Assembly: GCA_947683425.1 (NCBI GenBank)
Contig: CANTUQ010000106.1
Location: 4,550,001 to 4,614,000, forward strand
Reading direction: 5' to 3'
DNA length: 64,000 bases
Source: Excoecaria cochinchinensis
Taxonomy: Eukaryota; Streptophyta; Magnoliopsida; Malpighiales; Euphorbiaceae
Of this stretch, positions 34,814-46,889 are shown piece by piece (position 1 is the stretch's first letter; every line of letters starts with the position of its first letter). The translations under genes were made by a program, and so were the position numbers. Below the pieces are notes generated by a model, which was not told the origin of the DNA, ran no database searches, and saw nothing but the letters and a program-made list of their open reading frames with translations.

Positions 34814-35430
34814 ACAAGGAATGTCTAGCCAAAGACGTTAAAGAAATTCGCTTTTGGGAGGCAACCCACTTCTTAGCCTTGTTCAAGGCTAAACAAATAT
34901 TATTTAAATTTAATTGCAATTTTATTCATTTTAGTTTAGTTTACTGCCTTCTTCTCCCCGTTTAACTTCTTATGGTTAACTCCATTTCTTTTTCTTTATT
35001 CACTGGTATGTTGGTCACAAATTGGCAATTTAGAATGGTAGTGTTGGACAATTATTTTTGGGTATATAGAATTTAATGGTTAAGGCAATCTAATGCCATG
35101 TTCCTGAGAAATAAGTAGTTAATGGTGGTTTTAATGGAATTTTAGATGGTCTTGACTTAATCTTTTAAATTGCAGGCTGTCTTCATTTTATTCTGGGTTT
35201 AATAGGTTTGTTGGGTTATTGAGTTTTAATTCTTGGGCCTTTATCCTCAAATGGGTTTTAATTTTTAGTTTTAATTCAATTGTATTATTATTTTAATTCA
35301 ATTGTGTTAATTTATATTTTTACCCATTTGCTATTAGTTTGTGGTCTGTGTAATTACTTTCATCTTTTACCTAATAGAATTACTTACTCAATTTTTTTTA
35401 CTTTCCCTACACAATTCACAAGTCAACAAC
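34814..35430 (+). other. N3b spacer between pol and the downstream ORF
   Basis: AT-rich untranslated stretch typical of Athila, which carries a gap between integrase and its third ORF. No gene seen. Confidence 0.6.
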
Positions 35431-36144
35431 CACCACTCACAACAAGCTGCCGCCGACCCAACCAGCCGCCAATCTCCTCATCGGAAGCCACTATCGCCCA
35501 CCGATCGCCACCGCAGCCATCAGCATCGCCAGTTATTGCACGCAGCCACCCAGATCCGCGGGCTAGTCATCGCGCGCAGCCCCCATCGCGCATCACCAGC
35601 AGCAGTCCCATCGCCCCGATCTCCCCTTGCGCAAGTGCCGCGATCTCCAACACCGACCACCGCCTCCCAACCAACCGCCAGCCATCGCTCCACCACCTCT
35701 CAACTGCGACGCTACCACCAACAGATCACTGCCAACACACGACTTCGATCTCCACCATCTCAAGCCACCATGGTCCGATTGAAGCACACTGCTCCCTCGT
35801 GGCCACGATGCGGCAGATCCGCGAGCACCGACGCTCCCGACAGCGACCCACCAGTTCCGCCTACCTCTCCTCTATCACCACCATCTAAGCCCACTACATA
35901 GCCACCAAGCGACGCAAGCCCAACACTAACCGTGGCCCCACGTCGACGCCAATGACAACCATATTCCTCAGCCTCTTCGAAGCGTAAAGGACCTGTTACG
36001 TATAAATCTAGATAAATTGAGACTCCTGAAGCAAGCAATGACGACGATGATGACGACGATCTTCCCCAGTCACCACCACCAGTAGAACCAACGAGAAATG
36101 AAGGCGAAGAAGGCTCACCTATTCGCCCACAAAAGCGTGCACGT
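35431..36144 (+). pseudogene. Pro/Ser/His-rich low-complexity 5' part of the third ORF (N3b)
   Basis: GC-rich, C-rich sequence open in two plus frames at once (to 35888 and 35901), as expected from composition alone. The peptides are Pro/Ser/Arg/His-rich. The part after 35980 (SKRKGPVTYKS, an Asp-rich run, RPQKRARMAEG) reads toward ORF1 but is broken. It may be the disordered, basic N-terminus of the Athila ORF1 protein. Confidence 0.5.
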
Positions 36145-37278
36145 ATGGCAGAAGGTAAAAGCAAATTCCCACCGACAATGAGCGACCTAGAAGGTAATTT
36201 CACTTTTAATAAAAAAATACATCGTACTCGCTTTTATTTACTTGAGCATAATGAAATTATTGTTGGTAAATGTATTGATGAACCCACTTTGCATGCATTA
36301 AATATTCATGAAGAGGTATTTGATTTAATTAATGGAATTGGTTGGCGTAAATTCTTCTTGTTGAATTAACCTGCTTATCATGCCTTAGTTTGAGAATTTT
36401 TTAGCACATTTGAGTTTGATCATCAAGGACATACATTTAGTTTAAATTCGCCTTTTGCGATTTCTTATTATTTGATGGGTCAAAATTAATATTGTTCTGT
36501 CATTGGGTTCAACATTAAGTTAGAGTTCATCGATGAGGAATTTTCCAAAACACATGAATATCTTGACATGCTTTGTGATTACCCACCTGATTTTGATGAT
36601 GTGGAAGTCTATAGGTCATTAATAGGGATGTCTAATATTGCATTTTCTCCTGGCAAATCAAAAGCTTATTTAATTCAGAGTCCTGCTTTGCGTCTCATTC
36701 ATAGGTTTTTAGCATTCAATTATTCTGCACGCAATGATGATACTACGGTAGTCACTAAGGCTGAATTGTTTTTTATGTAGTGTATCCTGCTTCAAAAAAA
36801 GGTGAACTTGGGTTATTGGCTTGCAATTAAGTTTGAAAAGTTAACCCAAAAACCAAAGAAATTATTCCTAGGGTCTTTGATCACATTACTAGCTGTCCAA
36901 AATGATTTGGTTGACTTAAGCACCACCAACACGCATAAATCATGTGATATGCCCCTCATGGATTTAATCTTTCTTGATAAATCACGCCTGCTTAAGTGCG
37001 GGAAGGGTGGAGCTATTTTATTTGTGAATGCAGGTAGGCTGGCTAGTTTTAAGGAGAGAGTTTTCAAGAAGCAAAGCAAGCCAACACCTAGTGCTTCTAC
37101 ATCTCGTGACCCTGCAGCAGCACCACCCTCCACGTTGCCTTCAGATGCCTTGGAGCGATTGAGCAGAATGGAGACCTCATTAGTTCAGCTGACCACCACA
37201 GTACAATACTTACACAAGAATATACAAGCATACTTCAGACATGTGGGATTCACACCACCCTATCCGGCGCTTCACTGA
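36145..37278 (+). pseudogene. Athila ORF1-family protein (third ORF, N3b)
   Basis: Three consecutive frames (36145-36369, 36568-36780, 36802-37278) give one collinear protein. Landmarks: RTRFYLLEHNEIIVGKCI, LDMLCDYPPDFDDVEVYRSL, PALRLIHRFLAFNYSARND, TELFFMxC (mutated), LGYWLAIKFEKL and LDKSRLLKCG. It ends in a Ser/Pro linker plus a short coiled-coil-like tail (LSRMETSLVQLTTTVQYL). This is the extra ORF downstream of integrase in Athila elements (Pfam family ATHILA ORF-1). It has been called envelope-like in the literature, but no clear membrane segment is visible. Several stops make it inactive. Confidence 0.75.
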
Positions 37279-37920
37279 TGTCGACGCTCCCCTCCTCTAC
37301 CAGGGCAGTATTCCTCCTCTTTTTTTACTTTTTGTTACCTTTCGCCCCACGTTTGTGTGTAATTCCGCATTAGGGGCAATGCGAGGAGAAAGTGTGGGGG
37401 AGGGGTTGAATTAGAAGTGCTGTGTACTGTGTGTTTATATTGATTTTGGATGCTGTGACTATTAGTGTGGTGCTATGTGGCCACTTTGATGTCATTTTTA
37501 TTGAAGATTGAATAAAGAACTTTTGTTGGTCTTTTGATGTGAAATGGTTTTTGATGTGAAATGCTGCTTGAATGATTAATGAATTGAGCTAATTTTGGGT
37601 AACTCTTCATTGCTAACATTGAGGTTAATTGGCTAAAGTCATGCCAAGATTTGATGCATTTTATTTTAATTTTATTTTGTTTTTAATTTTTAAAAAAATT
37701 GGTTGATTTGAATGAATTACACTTTGGTTTGAATGTTCCAATGTTGAATTCTTTTGTTGAAATCCTATTAAATTGGTTAATTTTGTGCAAATCTAGATGC
37801 ATATGCTTCTATAGAGTATTATATTTCTTAGGTAGCCATTTTGAGCAAAATTGCACATAAATTTCGGTTGGCATTTAACTTGGAATATTCTGGCTTTGCT
37901 AATTTGATGTTTTGGCCATG
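37279..37920 (+). other. 3' untranslated region of N3b with purine-rich tract
   Basis: Contains aagtgtgggggagggg (37389-37404), the purine-rich signature found downstream of Athila ORFs. No 3' LTR start (TGTTAAGTGCC) follows before N4b begins at 37921. Confidence 0.65.
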
Positions 37921-38470
37921 TGTAGACACCGGGTCCCGAGGCAGCCTAGATCAGGATTACCCAATAATGAAATTAAATGTGCCGATTTATAGGTAAAAAT
38001 GAAAGTTAAAAACGATGATTTCCTTGTCAAATTGATTTATTAGAAATAAATAAAAATGTATTTTAAAAAAAAATATTTTAAGTGTTTTAAAAATTATTTT
38101 GGGACAAAAAATGTATGTTTTGAAATTATAGTTTTTTAGAAAATTTAAAAAAAAAAAAAAAAAGTCGGCGAATGTCGGGTGCTGCAGCATACTGGGCGCG
38201 CGCGCGGGGGCCGGGCTCGCCTGCGCGCCCTGCACGCTCCGATGTCCGTCGGGCGCGCCGACGGGCGTCGGTCGCCCCTGTGCGCCCCAATTCGCCGATT
38301 TTTGCTATTTTTCCGATTGTTGCCCTAAAAATTGATTTTTTCTTCATTTTTTTTGTGCAATTTAATGCAAAAACCTTTTATTCTCTAAACTCTTCAAATT
38401 CATGAGTTTTTTGTAATTATTAGAATTAAATTTATTTAATTCAATTAATTAAAAATTCTGAATTTTGGGG

Positions 38471-38482
38471 TTATAAAAAGGG
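38471..38482 (+). promoter_or_regulatory. TATA-like promoter in the N4b LTR
   Basis: ttataaaaaggg, followed after ~20 bp by a run of 12 G (38501-38512) and then CT-rich sequence. N2b has a similar arrangement on the minus strand near 42880. Confidence 0.5.
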
Positions 38483-39249
38483 GTTTTTAGTGAGGATTTA
38501 GGGGGGGGGGGGATTTTTCTTAAAAAAAATATTGTTTTCTCTCTTCATCTTCTTCTTCTTCTATTTTTTTTTCTTCTTCAATAAAAATTCTCCAAATATT
38601 TTAATTTTTGATTTAATTCTTAAGACAAATAAATCAATTATTTGTTTTTGTGAATTTTTTTACTTCTTGATTTTCATAATTTTTCTTTAAGACAAATAAA
38701 TCAATTATTTATTCTTGGAATAAAATTTCATTACATTTCATTTTTTTCCTAAATCAAAGTAAGGAATTTATCATCCAATTTCATTCATCACATCCAATTT
38801 TGAGGGTAAGCATTCTTGGCTCCAATTTTAATTTTTAATTAGTTAACTAACATGTAAATCCTCTTAGATCTATTTTCTTAGTTCTTATTTAATTGTCCAT
38901 ACTATTTTTGTGTTCTTTTTCTTATTTCATTTTAATATAATTGTTGTTATTTTTATTCTTGTGTTCTTATTTAATTATTCATATTAGTATTATTATCATT
39001 ATTTTGTTCATATCATTATTTTTATTTCTTAATCTTTCATTTAATTGTTCATATCATTATTTCTTATTCTTAATCTTTTATTATTTCTTATTCTTAATCT
39101 TTTATTTAATTGTTCATATTATTATTTCTTATTCTTATTTCTTATTTAATTATTCATGTTCATATTCTTGTCATTATTTTTGTTCATATATTATTATTAT
39201 CATCATTATTATTATAATTTACTATTTATTATTACCATAATTATTTTTG

Positions 39250-39251
<2 letters not shown>

Positions 39252-39341
<90 letters not shown>
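39252..39341. repeat. (TTA)n microsatellite, about 30 units
   Basis: A pure triplet tract inside the N4b LTR. It generates long poly-Leu/Tyr/Asn frames that are not genes. Confidence 0.95.
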
Positions 39342-39342
<1 letters not shown>

Positions 39343-40717
39343 CATCATTACTTGAATATTTAATTTGAATGTTTATATTCTTGGATGCTATTATTACTAT
39401 TATTATCATTACTTGCATATTTAATTTGATTGTTCATATTCTTTGATATTATTACCATTATCATTATTTGTAATTATTATTGTGATTAGTGTTATCATTA
39501 TTATTAATATTTATCATTACTATTACTATTATTATTTTTATTAATTTTGTATTTTATCACCATTATTTTCATGTTTTCATGCATGTTAAATTTTATTATT
39601 TTTATTTATGCATGTTAAATTGTTCATGTGTTAAGAGTTATATTTTATTATGCCATCTAATTAATTTGTCATACATTATGCATGTTGTTTTATTTTAATT
39701 CATTTTTTACATGTTACGTGTTTAATTCATTTTTTTTATTACTAACATCATCTTTATTTGTATTTTTATTCCACTACTTATTTTCCATGTGTGAGTGTTC
39801 CAATGGTGAGTGGGAGCCCATGGAGGTTTGAAGACACCATTTTGGCGGAGTTTAGCATTTTTAGCATTATTTTGCTTTATTTGCTTTTATTATTTAATAT
39901 GTAATTTATAATAAGTTTATTTATTTCCATGCACGTTAATTAAAAAAATCATAAAAATATTTATATTAATAAATTGGATTTTTCTAACAAAATAGGACCA
40001 ATGTCCTAATTTTTCATCCAAATAAATTGTCACTTCAAAATTTTTTTTTTTTTAATTATACATGCGAGGACCAATGTCCTCACTCTTAATAAATAACCCG
40101 TTTTATGTATGAATTATATTTTATTTACAATGGGGATTGTATTCCGGCCCTAATTTTGTTGTAATTTATTTTTATGTATTTTATTTTAATTATACTTTAT
40201 TTACCTTTTTTTATGTGACCAACTTGCGCTCTAATTATTGCATCTAAACGTATGAGAAAATGGATGAAAACTTAAATTCACAACTCAATTTTAACTTAAT
40301 CACGGTATGAATAAATGAGAAATCCCGAACCATCTCTGGTCTTTGGGCTCAACGAGGCGAGAGGACCATTTCAATGTTCCATTGGAATGGGATCTCCAAG
40401 ACACCTCTTGTGTCCCACCAAAAGACTCAATTTACAATCCTAGGCTCCATAGGGTTAGAGGGTCATTCCAATGTTCTATTGGGGTGAATGCCTCCAAAAT
40501 CCCTTTGGCTTGCCCAAAATGGATATTATGCGCCGTCTTAGGCTCACTGAGGCGAGACGAACTTTTCCAATGTTTTATTGGGTGGCGACTCCAAGAAACC
40601 TTCTTGTTGCCCAAAATAGACGCACTTGTAAATACCTTACAAGTTTTCATGAACCTCTCCCGATCGCCCTAAGAGCGAGCCTCCGGGGCGTCTTACGGGG
40701 TTCGGCGCGCGTCACAG

Positions 40718-40732
40718 TGGCGACTCCACTGG
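40718..40732 (+). other. Primer-binding site of N4b
   Basis: TGGCGACTCCACTGG starts one base after the LTR end. Confidence 0.75.
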
Positions 40733-41603
40733 TGACTAAAGAGACTTTGATTCGAAAGTACCTTGGTTAAAAATTATAATTGAGTTTTAATTTAGAAATT
40801 TTATCTCTTTTCGAAATTGCATTGCATCCATGCTAGAGCCTTAGATTATGCTAGTTTGGTCCCTATTTTAACCCCGGTGCATTCCCGAAGCACAACCCTA
40901 CGTTCACTTAATGTGGGTAAGTGTTAACGATAATCACCAGCCCAAGCCTCATACCTTATGGTATATCAAATGGTGACCCAATCGGTAGTTATGCTCATGA
41001 TGAGCTAGACCCGTCGGCAGGAACCATGCTTGGGTAGCTCTAAAGTATCATCACCCTTGACCAAAGCTCATGTAATGGCAATAGATACTTCCCCTAGGTG
41101 ACATGTACCTTAATACAATGCTTGCTATGTGGGCCAATATTTATTGAACAAAATCAACCAAATTAAGTGGTTTTTTATCAAAGGCTTTCATGCCCCGGTG
41201 AGCCCATCTTAATATGGTTGAAATATTTGAATACATAAAGGCCAAAACTCATACGTATGTGCATTAGGAAATAGATGTTATGCTGCTGGTTTCCCACCAC
41301 GCACCATACGTGTTCATTGGGTTCCCTGTTGACCCATGAACCAAGCCTAGCTAGGAAAGAGAATACACTAACTCGTGTGTGGGAGTGATAAGGTTGAAAG
41401 GATCTATCTGCTTGTATGTGATTGTACATGCTGCATCAACACGATCATGCATTGTATATATCATTCATGCATCATTTTAACAGTTCAAATCTTTCAGCCA
41501 TCATAGATTCACCGAAGTGGACTACGGGTTCTGACGGTCGGCTGGTGAGGATAAATCTGCCTCTTGGATTGTTGAGCCACTCTCAACGACCGGAGAGTCA
41601 TCC
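40733..41603 (+). other. Leader of N4b
   Basis: Untranslated sequence between primer site and gag. No ORF of note. Confidence 0.6.
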
Positions 41604-41972
41604 ATGGCAGAAGAGACTGGAGCCTTAACAACTCAAGACCTAGCTAGGAGGCTAGAGGATTTTGAGCAAAAAGTGTTGGAAATGATGGGAGCTATGGCTG
41701 ATAGAATTGCTCATTCTCCTGCTCCACAACCACCAGCTATTCCACATCTACCTATTACTCCACAGCCCCAGATGGTTCATATTGGGGGGCAAGTTGAACC
41801 ACCTGCTTGCAGAGAAGCTCCTATTATAGTTAATGCTCCCCGCCAACCTGCTAATGAGCATATAGCTGCTGTGCATGTTGAGCAAAGAAGGGCAATAATC
41901 CCCAATCCCAATGATGATTTTGTGATGGAGGAGGAAGATGAAGAGGCAGTAGCACCTCAATTTCGTTGCTAG
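41604..41972 (+). pseudogene. Gag N-terminus of N4b, truncated
   Basis: ATG at 41604. The first ~35 residues are helical (LTTQDLARRLEDFEQKVLEM), then Pro-rich, then acidic (EEEDEEAVAP). The frame runs into N3b LTR sequence at 41969 and stops at once. The conserved gag core, which should follow, has been deleted. Confidence 0.65.
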
Positions 41973-42063
41973 TCTCTGTGGATTCGACCCTTTCTTTCCC
42001 TATTTACAATTTATTTGATAGGATAATTGATGTATTTATTTTTTGTGGTTTCGACACCCATCA
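41969..42063 (+). repeat. Remnant of the N3b 3' LTR
   Basis: The last 95 bp of the 28005-29441 LTR (agtctctgtggattcgac to acacccatca), with a few differences, followed by the AGTAA duplication. Confidence 0.9.
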
Positions 42064-42082
42064 AGTAATGATAGTAGTAATA

Positions 42083-42205
<123 letters not shown>

Positions 42206-43418
42206 CAATAAAAAAGATGAGCAAATCAACAATAAGGAAGATGAACAATCAAGAAAGGAAAAATAAAAGAAATAAAAAAATAAAATATATTAAAGCATGT
42301 TAAATAATAATACTAATAATAATAATAATAACATATGAATAAAAATGATGATGATGATGATAATAATAATAATAACAATAATAATAATAATAATAATAAT
42401 AAAAGATGAACAATCAAATAAATAAATAAGAATAAAAATAAGATGTGCTAAAAATATTCAATCTATTACTAAATCACATGAACATAAACAAAATAAAATA
42501 ATAGATCAAAAATCTACATGGTTGCTAATAATTAGAAACAAAAACTAAATTAAAAAATTGAGTCTAGAATGCTTACCCTCAAATTTTGATGTGATGAATG
42601 AAAGTACGTGATCAATTTTCTTTTCTTGATTTAGAAAAATAAAATATATAACAAAATTTAATCGCAAGAACAAATAATTAATTTATTTGTCTTAAGAAAA
42701 AAATTGTAAAAAAGAATTAAGAAAATTCACAAGAATAAATAATTAATTTATTTGTCTCAAGAATTGACTTAGAAAAAATTCGAAATATTTGTGGAATTTG
42801 TTCTTGAAGAAGAAGAGAGAAAATATATATTTCTTTAAGAAAAATCCCCCCTCAAAATTCTCTTTAAAAATTAATTTATACCCCCCAAAAAATTCAGATT
42901 TTTAATGAAGAAATTAAATCAATTTAATTTCCATAACCACAAAAACTGAAGAATTTGAAACATTTAGAATCCAAAAGGTTTTAAAATTAAATTATACAAA
43001 AAAATGAAGAAAACACTTAAAAATGAGCAAAAACGGCTAAAAAAGCTATCGGATACGCGCTGGCTCGCACAGGGGCGAGCGACGCCCAGGGCGTCACTCG
43101 TGCGCGGCGCCAGCCCTCACGCAAGGGTGCCCCGCCTGCTCGCTGGGCGCCCAGCGTGCTGCCGCACCTTGACACTCACAAATTTTTTTTTTTTAATTTT
43201 CCTAAAACACAATGCTTTCAAAACTCACTTTTTCTATCTTGAAATAATTTTTAAAATATTTTTAAAATACATTTTTATTTATTCCTAATAAATCAAATTC
43301 GACAAAAAAATCATCGTTTATAACTTTCATTTTTTTTTTGCCTATAAATAGGCACACTTAATTTTATCATTGGGCAATCCTAATTTAGTCTGTCTCGAGA
43401 CCCGGTGTCTACACCAGA

Positions 43419-43805
43419 CATAAGCTCACCAAATCTTCAATCAGTAATGCTTTTTAGAGAGAGAAAATATAGTGAGAGAAGGTCTCAAGATTTCTCCTAC
43501 TTGGATCTACAGTTCTCGGGGATATTTATAGAGGATTTAAGAATCCATTTGAGTGGTTTGCTCTGGTGTTAGAGTAGGTAGGCGGTGATGTGACGAAGAG
43601 TGGGTCATAGGAGTGGGCTGTGGCATGTGTCAGTGGACTGGCAGGGAGCATGCCCTGTCAGTCTGATCAGAAACGTAGCGCTGCCAGTTTCTTTGCTTCT
43701 TTGAGCGTTTGTTCATCACGCGTCGGGCCTTGACTGTGGAATTTTGATCTTTATTTAGGCCTTGGGCTGAGATTGACTCAGACCTAGTGATAATGGATAT
43801 TATCA
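43419..43805 (-). repeat. 5' LTR of N1, piece b
   Basis: The rest of the N1 LTR, collinear with 16270-16651, ending gatattatca before the GTTAG duplication. It has the TATA box on the minus strand at 43523-43531. Confidence 0.85.
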
Positions 43806-44026
43806 GTTAGGTTTCTTAAATCAATTTCGATCGATTCAATTATTTGCTTAAAGTTTGGTGTGTTCAATTTGGTCAGTTTCCATACCAAACCGACTAAATG
43901 CTCACCCTCAATTTTTAATCATGATTTTTCAAGACTTTTATTTTCTAAAAGAAATTGATTTCATTCAATTAAAATTTTTAATATTTAAAAGTTTATAGGT
44001 ATTCAGTCAAAACTTTTAATATTTTC

Positions 44027-44901
44027 TTGGCTAAAAGTGAAAAATTTGCCCATTTTGACAATTTGCCTTTAATGTTTGTAAAAATTGGCAAATTTGCCTC
44101 TAATATTTTAAAGGGTGCAATTAAGCCACTAAAGTTTAGAAATGGGAGATTTATACCCCTATACTAACAGAACGCTAATGTTGACCAATATTTGATCTAT
44201 TGACTGTAGACTGGACAAAAAAAAAAGGGACATATGGCAAGTTTACATTGGACACTTCATCCTCCACGTGGCTAATGCAAAGGTGCAAAACTCTCTCTAA
44301 AATTTGACAAAACATGCAATTTTACCCCTAATGTTTCAAAATTGAAGTCATTTTGCCTCCGGTAAAAAAGACTGTTAAATTTGACTAACTTTATTTGCTG
44401 ATATGATATTAGGCCAATTTACAACTAATCAACCTTGTCGTGAGTCACTTTCTCACTCTTTTATTTGTTGACATAGCAGTGGGATCGACTTACACCCAAT
44501 CAATCATAGCAATGTGTCATTCTCTTTCTCAATACTCTCTCTTTGTAATGACATGGCAGTGGGACCCATTTTCAACCAATTACCCACTGCCATATGTCAC
44601 ATTCTCTCTCTCCTCTCCTGTCTCCTGCCCATATCTCATCTCTCTTCTCTCTCTTTCTCAATAACTAGGAGATTTTTTATTTCATTATTTTTTTTTGAAA
44701 ATTTTTAGACTTTTTGGACTAAGAGATTATTTATTTCATTATTTTTAATATTCAATTAATTTAAAAGAGTATTAGTTATTGTAATGTGCAAAAACTTTTA
44801 GACATTTATATAAGCATTTATATTATTGAATATAATTTTTTAAAAATTTTATTAAATTATTAGTAATAAAATTATATTTCAGTTTATTTTATTGTGATAA
44901 C

Positions 44902-44954
<53 letters not shown>

Positions 44955-45496
44955 GAAAGCGAGGAAGAGAGAGAAGAGATATGAGAGATGGGCAAGATAG
45001 AGAAGAGAGATAATATATGACACGTGATGGTAGATAATTAGTTGAAATTGGATTCTAGTACCACGTCATCACAAAGTGAGGTGATTGAGTCAATGACAAG
45101 TGTTAATGGTTTATTGGATGTAAGTGGGACTCACTGCCACATCAATTAAATGAAGTTGGTCAAATTTAACGGTCCTTTTGGCAAGGGGCAAAATTGCTTC
45201 AATTTTAAAATATTGGCGCAAATTGCACATTTTTGGTAAATTATAGGGGCATTTTTGCCCCTTTGACACATTAGCTACGTGGAGGATGATGTGCTCAATG
45301 AGAGCATGCCACGTGTCTTTCTTTGTTCCAGTCAATAGTCAACAAACGAAATATTAGTCAAGTCAACGTTACGTTAGTTTAGGAGCATAAATCTCTTTTT
45401 TTTTTAAAAAAAATAGTGATTTAATTGTATCATTTGAAAAATTAAAAATAAATTTGTTCCTTTTGACAAATATTAAATATTTGCACCTTTGGCTAT
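44027..45496. mobile_element. Foldback element with ~500-600 bp inverted arms
   Basis: The left arm (44027 to ~44680) is the diverged reverse complement of the right arm (~44950-45496). Both hold 'atttgccc', 'tccacgtggc', a 'gtgggac' block and GAGAGA/CTCTCT tracts. The outer ends read ttggctaaaagtg and (reverse) tagccaaaggtg. The loop (~44690-44945) has an (AAT)n run. There is no transposase. The long inverted repeats suggest a Mutator-like or foldback element; no clean target duplication was found. Confidence 0.75.
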
Positions 45497-46040
45497 TTTT
45501 TAAAAAACTTTAAAAATTTTAATGTATCCTATTAGGGGTGTACACAGTTCGGTCCAGTTCGATTCTTTATAAATCTCCGTATTGTATTGAAATTTCGGTT
45601 CTTATAAATTTCGGTACAGTTCGGTTCTTATTAACTTCAGTACAGTTCAGTACGGTTCTTATAATTTTCAGTACAGTTTAATTCGGTTCTTTCGGTACAA
45701 AACAAAACAAGACAATACAATACGGTATTTCCGATAATTCAATATTTTTAAAAATTTACAATATAAATATACACAATAATAAATACAAATATAATTAAAA
45801 TATCTCAACAAATCATACAATTTTACATTCAATTTTAAGAAAATATTTCAATTTATCCCTCTCCTTTATGAAAAAAGAAAAACATATTTTAACAATAGTC
45901 ACTCTACATGAAATTTTAAATTCGAGATAAATTATTTCAATAAATTTTCTAAAATCCTAATATTTAATAAAATTAATTGATAATTTATCCCTAATAATCA
46001 TCCTAATTAAAACTTATGTACAAGGCTATTGATCAAATTT

Positions 46041-46340
46041 TTAACTAACTAATGACATACTATTAACGAATATCACAAAAACAAAACTTGTGTATGACTT
46101 ATCCTTACTTTTAGATGTAGCCGCGGAAATGACAGTGGCAGCGACGAGAAGAAGGAAATGCAAGTATAAGCTAAAACCAACGAAAAAAATAGAAAAAATT
46201 GTGGGGCTTGACACGATTTCGAGACAGAAAATAAAAAGGCAGGCACGATATAGGTTTTTTTTTAATTTATTTTCTTTTATATATATATATATAATAAAAT
46301 ATAAAACCGGTCGAATTCTGACGCAGCAAAAATATCTCAA
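46041..46340 (-). CDS. Small ORF of unknown function in HATL
   Basis: 99 codons. Residues ~40-66 (IFFVGFSLYLHFLLLVAATV) match the hydrophobic start of the 6527-6709 ORF, and the frame is kept in both copies. No known domain. Confidence 0.3.
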   Translation of the reverse strand: MRYFCCVRIRPVLYFIIYIYIKENKLKKNLYRACLFIFCLEIVSSPTIFSIFFVGFSLYLHFLLLVAATVISAATSKSKDKSYTSFVFVIFVNSMSLVS

Positions 46341-46889
46341 AACGAAAGAATTTTATTCCAAGTTGAAAAGTCCCCTCCAAACTAAGGTAACAAACAATTT
46401 ATATGAAAAAAATAAAAAAATTACAATAATACCCCTAAAATTTCAAATTGAAAAACGGAAGTTCAAACGTTATTTTTGAGGCATGAAATGAGCTATTACG
46501 GGAGACTAAGTTTTATAAAAGTTGACCGGTTTCAAATGAGCTTTCCGGATACATATAATAATAAGCAAACGGACACGTATAGCAAAAGTTATAACAAAAA
46601 CAATAATTAATGACGATTGGAGCATTCAAGTCGCTCCAAATACTGAAAACCCAACTCGTCCGCATTAGATTCCCTCCAAATATTTCAATTTCCTTCAAAT
46701 ATTAACCTTTCCCTCCAAAACTTAAAATAAAAAATATTTCTACTAAAATTTTTCAAATTTTATTTTTAATTTGCTCTAAAAAAATTTAATTAATAAGATA
46801 ATTATATACTTATATAATTATATTATATATTAATTAATAAAATTTTATTAATATAATAATTGTATATAATTATATTATTAAAATATATT

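Larger units (their letters stand above)
37921..40716 (+). repeat. 5' LTR of N4b
   Basis: TGTAGACACCGGG...GGCGCGCGTCACA, 2796 bp. It holds a GC-rich GGGCGCGC block (38165-38290), a TATA-like promoter, long (TTA)n runs, and near the right end three short imperfect repeats around 'ccaatgttctattgg' (40374, 40470, 40570). Confidence 0.85.
37921..41968 (+). mobile_element. N4b: gypsy element fragment (5' LTR, leader, gag start) inserted in N3b
   Basis: The 5' LTR (37921-40716) is followed by a primer site, a 0.9-kb leader and the first ~120 codons of gag. It then joins directly to the last 95 bp of the N3b 3' LTR at 41969. The remaining body, its 3' LTR and most of the N3b 3' LTR are absent. The family is that of N2b and N2a. 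The left flank is ...ggccatg, and the partner duplication was lost with the right end. Confidence 0.8.
28005..42063 (+). mobile_element. N3b: Athila-type Ty3/gypsy retrotransposon
   Basis: The 5' LTR, a tRNA-Asp-like primer site, gag, protease, RT with FMDDF, RNase H, integrase with DDE, a Pro-rich region and an Athila ORF1-like gene follow in the usual order. A perfect AGTAA duplication (28000-28004 and 42064-42068) bounds it. Only the last ~95 bp of the 3' LTR remain. N4b is inserted in the 3' untranslated region, and the rest of N4b plus the 3' LTR start are deleted. Coding frames are broken at few places (about six), so it is younger than COP1/COP2. Confidence 0.92.

Noticed and set aside
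35280..35901. Two overlapping 186-202 codon plus-strand ORFs as independent genes
   Set aside because: C-rich composition removes stops in several frames at once. The region sits between Athila integrase and ORF1 and shows no domain.
38501..38512. G12 run as a G-quadruplex regulatory site
   Set aside because: A single G run without further G tracts nearby. Homopolymer slippage in the LTR is enough to explain it.
39156..39418. Leu-, Tyr- and Asn-rich ORFs
   Set aside because: Direct products of the (TTA)n microsatellite in an LTR.
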